From Paramarasmius palmivorus (lineage: Eukaryota; Basidiomycota; Agaricomycetes; Agaricales; Marasmiaceae), in contig JAYKXP010000096.1 of NCBI GenBank assembly GCA_037176845.1, positions 1 to 64,000 on the forward strand: a DNA stretch of 64,000 bases. Direction: 5' to 3'. The notes beneath the pieces were generated by a model, which made no database searches, was not told the origin of the DNA, and saw only the letters and a program-made list of their open reading frames with translations. Position numbers and translations under genes: made by a program. Positions 34,791 through 44,893 of the stretch are shown here, piece by piece; position 1 is the stretch's first letter, and each line of letters starts with the position of its first letter.

Positions 34791-35207
34791 TTAAGAGTCG
34801 TCGATCCCGCAACGGCATACGATAGTATCAGAGTTAGAACGTCCGCAACTGTCGCACTTCCATGTGATATGCCCACCCGACCTCATCACCAGCCACCGCT
34901 GCAATCTACTAGTGCCCTCCAAAACTGGCTCACCATCACCGCCTTCTGGTTCATCTTTTTCCAAAGAAGCGAAAGACTCGACGACGACCAAAAGAGGCCC
35001 CAGGCCACGAATACCTTCTAAAACGACGTTAAATCCTGCAACCTCGAGCATGATACACATACCTGCGGCAACCAGTTCAAGAAGCTCGACCACGACATCC
35101 GTCTGCTCATTCGTCAGCGACAGCACAACACGAACTACACAACCAACAACCACGCACAGTCAGCTCTCCTTCAAGAATCAAGTCCAAGGAGAACAAAAAC
35201 TCACGCA
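34791..35207 (-). pseudogene. RanBP2-like zinc-finger gene, copy 1, lacking its 5' exon
   Basis: C-terminal exons VVLSLTNEQTDVVVELLE, then FNVVLEGIRGLGPLLVV, ending ITWKCDSCGRSN and VCRCGIDDS (W-x-C-x2-C...C-x-C). The tandem junction at 35207 removes the first exon that the intact copy (43169-43787) still has, so copy 1 has no normal start or promoter. Confidence 0.65.
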
Positions 35208-35475
35208 TCAAACGCATTTACAAGCATGTCTGGCAAACCACCGACTCACCCTAGTAATGTCCCCTGAAGGTCTGGATTCATTCACCCCACGGTGGAGGTT
35301 ATATATTCAAAGCCTTTCCTTCCGAGCAATACCAAACGTCGAAAAAGCGCTCGATGAGATGTTCACCCTGAACGACTGCGAAGGGAACGAAATATGGGAC
35401 AAGATGGAGGCACAAGTACGAAAGAAACTGCTACATCTACAGTCTATCGTTTCATGGCGTACACAGTACACGTAG
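35208..35475 (+). pseudogene. F-box gene tail created by the tandem junction
   Basis: The last 89 codons of the F-box gene at 25878-27084 (THLQACLANHRLTLV to SWRTQYT) recur here without their upstream exons, because the duplication breakpoint falls inside that gene. A 203-codon open frame from 34864 crosses the junction and continues into this tail, but its first half is antisense to the zinc-finger gene, so a real fusion protein is doubtful. Confidence 0.7.
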
Positions 35476-35614
35476 CTCCGAGTAAACAATATACCATTCC
35501 TTCATTCTACCAAAGACAAAGCCGTGCGAATTACCACCTCGACTCCAGATAGATATCATCTTCTAGAAGGCACCAAGATCGAAGAATACTGACCCACTCT
35601 GTGAGAAACACGAC

Positions 35615-36269
35615 CTAAACAGCAACGATACACGCACCCGAATTGGCACTATCCAACAGCTGAGCGCCATGCACAGCCTGCACACCTAAGTGCAAGGCCA
35701 CGCCATTCAAAAGCCAGTTCAAGGTGTAAGTATCGTACAGAGCCGCCATAATATCGGCGTGTACGTCACCCTCGAAGGACATGGCCCCCTGAAGGCGCAC
35801 TACTTCCACCGCCCACAGACGAGAGGTCGAAATAGCACTAAGATCACGCTCGGGCGCTGATTCACCAGGAGGACAGGCTGCAAGTCCACACACACGACCA
35901 CGTATAAATTCGTCCTCGACCGCGGTTCGCAATGTGTCCAATACTAGCGCGACGTTGCGGCGGAAACGGGTCGACAACAGGGGCACAGACGAGTGTACGC
36001 GCTGAAAGTGTATCGGAAACTCCTAGTAGTAAATGTAAGCCCAACCAACAGACATGCAAAACAAAACGACCCACCGCAAAATTGCGAAGAAGAAACAATT
36101 CCAGCTGAAAAGCCCTGCTGTTACCGAAAGCACCACGTATGGATCCAAGGTGCCCATTGTTTTGTCGAGGATAAGCTTCGACGAGTCTGTTGAAGAACTC
36201 CTCATGAATAGGAATAGATATATGAAATAGCGTCTCCAACTCTTGGGCGTTCGGTGGGAGCTCAGACAT
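35615..36269 (-). CDS. Family P protein, copy 2 minus-strand member (unknown)
   Basis: Copy of the 27224-27881 gene: MSELPPNAQELETLF, PIHEEFFNRLVEAYPR, then after the intron EFPI and STRFRRNVALVLDTL. Small indels relative to copy 1 lie in the intron (near 36050), not the exons, consistent with purifying selection on the coding parts. Confidence 0.5.
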
Positions 36270-36661
36270 TGCAGACCAATGATGAAAACGAGGACAAATC
36301 TCTCCATATAAATACACAACCAACACCATCCACAAGGTCAGCCGAAAAGAACCCATTGTAACGGCTTAAAGAAGGTTCAAAAAAACCACTACGCCTCTCG
36401 GAATAGCATCCACTGCATGCGAAAAGACAGGCCCCTACATACACGAATTCCGAGGAGCATGACAGGCCTCCAAGCACAGAATCACATCCAAAAGGGGTTG
36501 ACCTCGAAACACACCACCAACGCGAACTACTTCACGAACTTCATACGTCGGCGCGCTGCTCGCATACCGAGTTGACAGCGAGCGGGAACCATGCATACAG
36601 ATACCGATCACTGGCATTCACAAATCCCAATCGGTCGACTGAGATTCTACATACACGGTAT

Positions 36662-37787
36662 CTACACTTGCACCAACGTCCCTTGCTCGGCATGAAACAC
36701 CCTTCCCAACAGATCCCTGCCACGCAAAAACCTTTCAGCCTCCGCCCAAAATCGCTCATCAGACGGCCGATGCAAAATAACATGCGTAAGGTTACACAAA
36801 TGCTCCAGCTCGGGTGGTCCTACGTATCTAAACCGTGCAGGATCGCCGAAGACGGGAACGAAAAGCCTCGGATGAAAGGAAAGTGATGCATACAGGGAGT
36901 GATGGGCATACATCCCTTCCGGTCGTAAGAGAGCAACAGCAGATGCGCAGCTCGGAGGAAGAATCCTTCGCAGAAAATACTGCACGTTTGACTCCCATTC
37001 CCCTCCAGAAAGAGACACTGCTACATGCGACACCGTGTCAAGATGCCGATAGTCGAAAGGCGACCCGTCCGCATCAGGAACGCCCCACATGCACTGGATG
37101 CACAATCGCCTCAAAACAGGCCAATTCCGGGCCATCGACGCCAACGTAAGCCTACGGATCCTGCCTGTACTACGTATATCACACCCACGAAGACATTGGC
37201 GGAGACGTGAATGGAGCCGTATTGTGGAAAGATCGTCCATAAGCGCATAATGAGGAGCCTCCAGCGTGTGTAGCAACGGAAATACGTTCGTCCTCAATGC
37301 AGACACAATGTCCGGATGGACATTCACACTGAGGACCAGGACACGCAGAGAAGGTGCCACCGCGGCCAGAACGGAAGGGATCTCGCGGGGATGAGCAATC
37401 ATGGAAGGAAAGTCTGTGTGTAAGAGTGGTGCATCCGAAAAGTTAAGACATAGACCCTCAACCATTGACGCCAACCGTGGGTTGGTGGTAACAGTGTAGT
37501 TGAACTGCGTAAGGCGGGAGAGCGTGGAGATGCGAACCTTCTTGTAAATAGAAGGAAGAAGGCTAAAGACATTATTTAATGTCGGAGTATAAGGATCGCA
37601 GAAGCAGTTATACGCACTCTTCGATGTACTCCTTTGAAACCAGGAGTGCTGGAACGAAAAGATCCCCTTCGGCCCTCGTTTCGTCAATTACAATTCGTAG
37701 AATCTGGACCGCAATCTCGAAGATTAAGGGTACCCCGGCTCGTCGCTGTCCTTGCTGAATGCGCCCAGTTGCAGGGGTAGTGTCCAT
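36662..37787 (-). CDS. F-box-like / leucine-patterned protein, copy 2
   Basis: Start at 37787 (MDTTPATGRIQQGQRR). The same 52-nt intron position is kept with an acceptable GTGCGTAT donor and GTCTTTAG acceptor. The second exon is open to 36662. About 94 percent of residues match copy 1 by eye, and the frame is preserved, suggesting both copies are or were functional. Confidence 0.65.
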
Positions 37788-38056
37788 GAAGTCGTTCGAG
37801 AACCTATCATCGAAACTGGGGTCATTTATAACTCAAGCACTGCCTGAATCCGAACAATTAACAATTACATGATCCGTTTCAACTCATACCACTAAAGGAC
37901 GCACCTGCACCGACGAAAACCTGACAGCGACACGTCCACCGAGAACGAACGTACAAGTTGGGTACGAAAAGTGCATGACACACGTGGCGCATGCAATCGT
38001 GAGAACGGTCACATGCCAAGGCCTCAGATCGTCCATTGGCATTCGAATTTCTCTCG

Positions 38057-38722
38057 ATGCCACCATCGGCCGACCAATGGGCGGCCTTTCTCGAAACAGC
38101 AGTACCCGTTCATATAGAATTCTTCAACAGAGTCATCGACGCATACCCTCGAAGGGAGAACGGTCTACTAGATACACTGCTATCAAACCCGGATACAGGT
38201 ACGAGAGAGCTGGAGATGTTCGTACTCCGAAACATGGCGGTACAGAAACCTCAGTTACAACATAAACCTCCGAGAATGACCTTATTCTTTCAGGAGTTCC
38301 CCATAACCGTACAAAGAAACAGACCATCGATACCCATACTCACCGGACGCTTCCGATCAAATATACGTCTCATAATCGACTCGATGCTCTCATTACCCAC
38401 AACTCGACACGAGACTGCAGACATAATCAACACCATACGGTGCCCCGACGGTCCAAATGCAGATGCACACGGAATACATATGAACAACTACACCAACCAA
38501 CAACTTTGGGCAGCAGAACATGCGAGAGTCAATTCACGTGTAGCATCGGCCAACAGTATCAGATACGGGTCAGATAGCTTGGAGATCGACCTCGTTACAC
38601 GAGAATGGCTAAGAACAGCTGTCCGCGGTCTCCTAGGATTGCGAGAGATGTCGGACGAGGACATAGAGGCTGAAGCAGACACCCGTAAGAGCCCCTTCAA
38701 CGCACCCAGTCGCTGTCCCTAA
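38057..38722 (+). CDS. Family P protein, copy 2 plus-strand member, intact
   Basis: Single exon, MPPSADQWAAFLETAVPVH to NAPSRCP, 221 residues. Compared with the minus-strand family P gene it has no intron at the equivalent position: the segment QKPQLQHKPPRMTLFFQ is coding here. It contains EFFNRVIDAYPRR, LRNMAVQ and EFPITVQRN. Unknown function. It serves as the reference for the frameshifted copy 1. Confidence 0.6.
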   Translation: MPPSADQWAAFLETAVPVHIEFFNRVIDAYPRRENGLLDTLLSNPDTGTRELEMFVLRNMAVQKPQLQHKPPRMTLFFQEFPITVQRNRPSIPILTGRFRSNIRLIIDSMLSLPTTRHETADIINTIRCPDGPNADAHGIHMNNYTNQQLWAAEHARVNSRVASANSIRYGSDSLEIDLVTREWLRTAVRGLLGLREMSDEDIEAEADTRKSPFNAPSRCP

Positions 38723-38868
38723 CAACGCCTCCCATAGTTCTGCACCTTTCTCGTACCTAGTATAAATTCCCATGTTTTAAGCGCACCTTTACAAGCGAAC
38801 AATGTACTCATTTCGGCCAGTGGGCAATCATAGATTTACACTCCAGAACCAGTAAAGCACAGTTAGGA

Positions 38869-39682
38869 CTACTCTATCACGATCCCCAACCTCTGCATGA
38901 CCACCTCACACTCGCGCCCCAGAATACCTGCCTTGACACGTTTCGAAACGTCATATACTACACCACGAATCAGCAACGTTACCAGAGATATAAAAGGTTG
39001 CCCACCAAAACGAAGGTCCCTGAGAGACACGATAACATCAAAATCCCTCACCAACGCGTCTTGAAGACTGCGTTTAAGACGACAGATGGACCACTCGTTG
39101 GCAAGGCAAAGCACCTCCATGAGATGCGAACATACACCACCTCGAACAATATCATCGCCAGTGCGTGACATTGCCGTGAACCGATTGAAAACACAGGATG
39201 GATCGTCCAAACGATAAACCAACTCTACAAAAAATCTATCAGTCAGAATACAGAGACAGAAAGGGAGCAACAAGGAAGGATCAACATCACAAGAAAGAAC
39301 CACCCTCACCCAAAACAGTTCCTACAACATCTCTGTTGTACCGCACAACGTTCACCTGAACGTAATCAAAATCACCATCACCTCCCCTCGTGGCCCCTCG
39401 TGCTATACCCGAGAAATACCGACTAACGACGGACAAGAGCGATGCAGGGACCTCATACTCGCAATCCTCACCGTTCACCAAGATCTGGAATTCCCATTCC
39501 CTTCCCCTCCTATAATGAAAGCGTGGTGGAGGAGGTACAGCGACTGCGAGCGGATCTATACGACCACCGTCCATCAACTCGCCAGAATAACGATCGTATG
39601 AAGTCGAGGAAGCACGAAAGTCTGGCAGTGACTGGCGACCGTAGAAGGAGTTAGTGATATCGAGCATCGGTACCTCGTCCAT
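38869..39682 (-). CDS. BTB/POZ-domain protein, copy 2
   Basis: Start MDEVPMLDITNSF at 39682. Same two-exon structure as copy 1, with the GTGAGG donor in the homologous place. The BTB core EFQILVNGEDCEYEVPASLL and the C-terminal ANEWSICRLKRSL are kept. Differences from copy 1 are mostly conservative. Confidence 0.7.
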
Positions 39683-40027
39683 ACACCAAAAAACTCGCAA
39701 TCAAACAGCCTTTATACAGGAATAGGGAACCAAGAAACAAATGCGTCGAAGCAAGGACGCGTATACCTCTGCCGAAGCCACCTTATCGGCGGCACAACTA
39801 TGAAGAAACCGAAGCGGAAATCAAGAAAGAAAAAGGCACAATGCTACCGAAAGATCTCGAAACGTAAAAGATCAACTAAACACAAACGCCACAAACGTAT
39901 TCGTACACCCGAACAGAAGACTTCAAATCCGCGATAGGGAAAGCACGAACGAAGTGCACAAAAGACATTCCGACAAAGTAGGCTACATTACAAACAACCT
40001 ATATCCACGGGACCCTTCAACGGTTCC

Positions 40028-40524
40028 TCACTCGGAATCATACCCACACTCTTCACACTCCACGCATCCGCTATTGATTGCGCCACATCGGTCACATCTC
40101 CATCGACGACGGTCCACCATCAAGATTTCTCTCTGGGCTTTCGTAGTAAACTCGGCAATGGGCACGTCCCAGTCATCGAGATCCCTTACTTCCAACTGAT
40201 TTACGACTTCATAAGCGCCGACTACCGAAAGTAGTATCACCGAACAAGTACCAATCGGCGTAAACCGAAAGCGACTTACAGGTGTGAATCTTGGCTATGA
40301 GATCCTTCATGGCGTCGAACTGGCGTGGTGGCAAACTAGCAAGAACTTCAGCTGTTCCCAACAATAAGCTACATCAAAAACGAAAGCCAATAATGACACC
40401 CACAAATACGCTCAAAGTCTGCAACATCACCCATAGTCAACCACATGCTAGAGCCGGAGCTCGCATCAGTGTCAGGCGCGGTAGACGAAAGGCTGCCGGT
40501 GTTTGCAGGTACAGAAGTGGACAT
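40028..40524 (-). CDS. Small RanBP2-type zinc-finger protein, copy 2
   Basis: Start MSTSVPANTGSLSS at 40524. The same finger WRCDRCGAINSGCVECEECG is kept at the C-terminus. Intron 2 begins GTAAGTCG (about 40276) as in copy 1. All finger residues are retained. Confidence 0.6.
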
Positions 40525-40736
40525 GAAGGTAGCAGACAAAGGGAAAAAAAGCAGTAGCATGAACCTTTTAAATACAACCCCCTCTACCAAACAGGAAAAA
40601 ATAGACCAAAAACGGTTGAACACTCCAAGCTAACCCTTTGTCGATATGCACCGCAATAAACACGTAACCTAAAAAGAAACGCAAAGACCCACTACACAAT
40701 TGCAAAAACGAAATAACAGTACTATGGCCAAGGGCG

Positions 40737-42687
40737 TCAGTCATATATGAACGGCGGCTCCCGTGAACCAGGAGAAAGCCATGTGCAAAAATAGACGCGC
40801 TGGCGTCCGCAGGCTACCACAACCAAGTCTCCGTCCTCATATCCCTCAGGCGGAACCCTAAAACCAACTCGACCGACCCAAGTCTCCCGCAAATCCACAC
40901 GCACATCTCCGAAATAATCGGAAAGATCCAAAACAAGGACGTCCTGGGGGGACATCGTAAGCCGGAAAAGAGCCAATGCAGTGATCCTCGACTGCAAGAA
41001 CGTATGCGCAAATGTTCTAAGGAAGCCGACATCAAATCGCAGCAGAAACGCTTCACCACCTACAGTAAAAAGACAAGGTGAATGCCGGCAATACCAGACA
41101 AAGTCGGAGTCCAACGCACTTTTGCGAGCAGCACCTGTATAAACACAATCCTTACTATGACTCTCCTTCCAATGAGAACGACGACATCGGTTGGAACAAT
41201 AAGCCACACGACTACAACCGCCGCACAAGCGGGAATAACCTGTCGACATGGGTACATCTTCTGCCTGGTAATCAAATCAAACGCAGAACACAATAAAACA
41301 TATCCACTAAACACATACCAGTCTAGTAGCAACGACACTATTGCCCTCACACTAAAGATACGCAGTCAAACGATGAGGACAGATTACAGAACACCAGACA
41401 GCTGCCACTCACCGATCCATAAGAACAAAGGCGAAGAGACGCTTCGGAATAAGACGTACACTTATAGCCGAAGCGAACCTCGTACACCATCGCAACCTCC
41501 TCACACCATGCCGCCCACCCTTCCAATACACGAAGCCGCCGAGGATCATGCTTGAGCATCTGCTTCCTCACCAGTCGCAGAATGGAAGGAGTCAACAAGT
41601 GAGGAATCAAACTAACCAGCAAGTCATCGCACTTCTTCAGAAGCGACGACGAATGGTCTACCGTGCGAGTGTGACGTGCTCGCGCTTTCTCCACCGACAC
41701 ATAAGCGACAATATCCATAACAGCCCGCAGAAGACCTGCTTTCAGCGCATCCAACACCCAACCAGAACCCTCCTGCATAGCAACGATGGGATGAACCACA
41801 CGAAAACACAACGATAACAACCTTCCCAACACATCCAACTCCAAAGCGACAAGAAGGGTAGTCGACCGAGTATCGACGCCTTCAAGGAGCGCGAGGACGG
41901 TCCTCATGCAACGGGAAAACCACCTCGCAGCGTTGAAAGAACACAAGGACAAATCCATATATTCATGCATCTGCACAACGATGAGTGCCAATGCATGAAG
42001 CTCTGCGGAGTTGTCCAACACGGATTCCCCCAGTAAAAGGCGCACAAACCGGCCCAACGCCTCGCGGAGGAATCCAAGTGGAGGTCGTACAACGAATAAC
42101 CCTTCTAAGGTGGGGCGAACTCGATCCCTTTCAAAGGAACTGCTCTTCCAAAACGGATGAGCAACGACAGCCACCACAGAGGCCAAGCTACTCTCCGAGA
42201 CCAACAAGGCACCATACAAGTACTGGATGCACAGTCGGCGAAAATCAGCCGACAGCCTCAGAATACGAGCGACGGGAGACAACGGGTAATGCTGGAGAAA
42301 AACGTAGACCAAGTCGAATACGGAGGTAAGCATCTTGTCCACCCAACAAGCGGTAGTCAACGCCTGAGGCAAGGAGTTGGACCCGACGAATGTACCACTC
42401 CAAATATGGAGACCACGAAACCAGCGTACGAGGGACATCCACGTTTGCTCGCCATCCATCCCAGGGAGATTCGAGTACTGATGAAGATGCCCGAACGGAT
42501 AAGGATGTAGATAGACAGTAAAGGCCTCTAAGGCCGCGACAACCTCTGTACATCTTGACACGACCGTCCACGGTTCATCTGCGGTACCAGGAACAGGAGC
42601 CGACAATATCAACTTGACGAGGTCCAACGTGAAGGGATCACCCATACGTGCCAAAGCGGACATATTCTCAACCCGTTCGGAGGACAT
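40737..42687 (-). CDS. MYND zinc-finger protein, copy 2
   Basis: Start at 42687 (MSSERVENMSALARMG). The two introns around the small exon are conserved, though the first acceptor region differs. The finger reads CGGCSRVAYCSNRCRRSHW and SHSKDC, keeping every Cys/His. The open frame extends upstream to 43083, but the homologous upstream part in copy 1 is not conserved, favouring the 42687 start. Confidence 0.65.
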
Positions 42688-43168
42688 GCTACAAGAAACA
42701 GTCATATCACCAACGACAACAGGTGAAGAGGAAGCACACACCTTTAAGACGGCAAGCGAACCAGCGAACGAAGTGGGAACGACGAAAGGCGCTCTGAAAT
42801 AACACCTCAGAAAAGACCGATGCCGGCACTGAACTACAAAGTCCACAGCAGAAAGTCCGGTCAAACCGCACACACGGCATACCTCCAACCGAACACTAAA
42901 CCTAAATCGAAAGCAGCTATCAGTATAGTCGTGCAAGCCAGACGACGCGCGAACAAAGCTAGGAAGGAGAAGGAGAAAGCATATGATATTCAAATCAAGG
43001 AACAATACACCAAAACCAGCACTCCAGCGCCGACATTTCCGGCAAAATGGAATAGAGAACAAAAAACCAAAGGAAACCCACACATAACCGACACCGAGAG
43101 AACGTCATACCCTCGAGACACGAGCTTCTCCGGGAAACAAACTTCCAGTGTACACAAAAATACCTATC

Positions 43169-43787
43169 TTAAGAGTCGTCGATGCCACAACGGCATACGA
43201 TAGTGTCGGTGTTTGAGCGTCCACAGCTATCGCATTTCCAAGTGATATGACCACCCGACCTCATCACCATCCACCTCTGCAACCTACTGGTCCCCTCCAA
43301 AACTGGCTCACCATCACCGCCTTCTGGTTCATCTTTTTCCAAAGAAGCGAAAGACTCGACGACGACCAAAAGAGGCCCCAGGCCACGAATACCTTCTAAA
43401 ACGACGTTAAATCCTGCAACCTCGAGCATGATACACATACCTGCGGCAACCAATTCAAGAAGCTCGACGACGACATCGGTCTGCTCATTCGTCAGCGACA
43501 GCACAACACGAACTACACAACCAACAACCACGCACAGTCAGCTCTCCTTCAAGAATCAAGTCCAAGGAGAACAAAAACTCACGCAAACGCAACCAACGCC
43601 TCACATCGGGATCGAGAGATGGATCGTTTTCATCGGGTCCCGGAGAAAGTCGTACATCCAGACCCTGCGATGCTCCAGAGACAGGGCCTTCAGAAGAGGA
43701 AGGGGACGCGGAGTTCCGGCCCTCATCAGGCATGCCGACTCGCAAGACCTCTTGAGAAAAACGAAGAGACCGTGGTTCACCAGACAT
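43169..43787 (-). CDS. RanBP2-like zinc-finger protein, intact
   Basis: First exon from 43787 reads MSGEPRSLRFSQEVLRVG, then a Ser/Pro-rich stretch to DPDVRRWLRL. Introns GTGAGTTTTTG...GTTGTGTAG and GTATGTGT...GTTGCAG follow. The C-terminus is ITWKCDSCGRSNTDTIVCRC. The spacing (C-x2-C-x9-C-x-C with W and N in place) is a near-RanBP2 finger with one residue missing in the last pair. Only this copy keeps its first exon. Confidence 0.6.
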
Positions 43788-44288
43788 GATGGTAGGTATT
43801 CAAGAGAAGGGGTGGCAATCCACAGCATCCAACCGTGCTCTAAAGTGGTCCTCTATTCGGCACTCTGTCCTGCAACCTTCAGTCAAAACCTAAAAAAAAT
43901 GATCATCAATAGGGAACGCACCGCGACAGCCAGGGCGGCCGTGCAGCCTCTCCTATCCAATGCCCAAAAAACAGCCCGATAACCGTCGAAAGGGACGTCA
44001 ACAAGCAACCGTGAGCCCAAACCAGGACACTATGCGTCCGCGACGTAAAGCCAACGTAGAAAAGCAACAGACCCCTGCGAACGTAGTTTAATAGAAGGGC
44101 CAACACAGAGAGAAAAAACAAAAAATACCGTAGAGTGAGGAACAGCCTACATTCCCGGGACAAAGTCGAAAGACAGCGAAACAAAATGAAGCTAACACTC
44201 AGGCGACACGAGCAAAAAGAAAGAGAACCAAAATCACGTGTCCCGGCGTGTCTTCGGACGAACAGCTTTCGACCCAAAGCGGAACCGA
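43788..44288. other. Intergenic, no gene recognised
   Basis: Unique sequence between the end of the tandem array and an inverted-repeat element. It contains the presumed promoter of the zinc-finger gene; nothing else is seen. Confidence 0.4.
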
Positions 44289-44893
44289 TTTTCGTGGGAA
44301 TTTTCACTGGATAGATGGCTTCACTCATGGCTCCGATAAAGAACGAGTCTCATTACATTCGAACTCGTAATCCATCCTCAGGCTCGGATACGCGATCAAT
44401 CTCGACCACAGTTTTACTCTTCTTCGACAACGTAAAACCCCTTAAAAACACGCATTGATTGTGTAAGGAGTCTGACCATGATTCCGGATACGTTGAATCT
44501 GAACTTGCATCCGGATAACACTTCGTCTCGCATAGGCCATCATATCCCCAGCTATATCCACGTCCGTGCTTGTGAGCGTTGAAAGGAAGACTGATTATCC
44601 TTCTTGAAGATTCTGGGTTGAAGAATGACGCTATACCCCAAGCTGTACAATTTTCGCAATCGGTCACCAACACGAGCGACGGATGAGTTCCAGAGGGGAA
44701 TTCTCGACCACGGCGTCCTTCCGCATATTCAAACCAACTTTGGGCATGTGTACAAGCATGGTGACGGAATACAGCCCGATTCTCGAGGGTGGTGCGACAG
44801 GAACCTTCTGGTTACGAGTTCGAATGAAATGAGACTCGTTCTTTATCCCGGCCGCGAGTGAAGCCATCTATCCAGTGAAAATACCCACGAAAA
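44289..44893. mobile_element. 605-bp inverted-repeat element carrying a gene fragment
   Basis: The left arm begins TTTTCGTGGG (44289) and the right arm ends CCCACGAAAA (44893). Each arm is about 84 bp, and they match as reverse complements with a few differences, through CACTGGATAGATGGCTTCACTC to the GAACTCGTAA ends (about 44372 and 44810). The 440 bp between them are a piece of an unrelated gene family (see the pseudogene). This is the layout of a Pack-type TIR transposon or MITE that captured host sequence. No target-site duplication is evident, so a simple fold-back rearrangement remains possible. Confidence 0.6.
44353..44830 (-). pseudogene. Fragment of the 59-kb-type gene (middle part)
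   Basis: On the minus strand it reads PEGSCRTTLENRAVFRHH, ACTHAQSWFEYAEG, LVTDCENCTAWGIASFFN, then CVFLRGFTLSKKSK. This aligns with [18 protein letters not shown] through [14 protein letters not shown] of the gene at 59046. There is no start codon or upstream exon; the match begins at the right inverted-repeat arm and ends at the left one. Confidence 0.7.

Larger units (their letters stand above)
26817..35207. repeat. Tandem duplication, unit 1 (8391 bp)
   Basis: Head-to-tail with unit 2. The start TCAAACGCATTTAC at 26817 recurs at 35208. The end of the unit (AACAAAAACTCACGCA) is at 35207 and again at 43585. Gene order, orientation and intergenic sequence match throughout, with scattered substitutions and small indels. 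Confidence 0.95.
35208..43585. repeat. Tandem duplication, unit 2 (8378 bp)
   Basis: Second copy. The outer boundaries differ: sequence before 26817 is the upstream part of an F-box gene, and sequence after 43585 is the 5' end of a RanBP2-like gene. AAACGCA occurs at both outer breakpoints and may have been the short homology used. Proteins of the two copies differ at a few percent of positions, so the event is not very recent. Confidence 0.95.
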
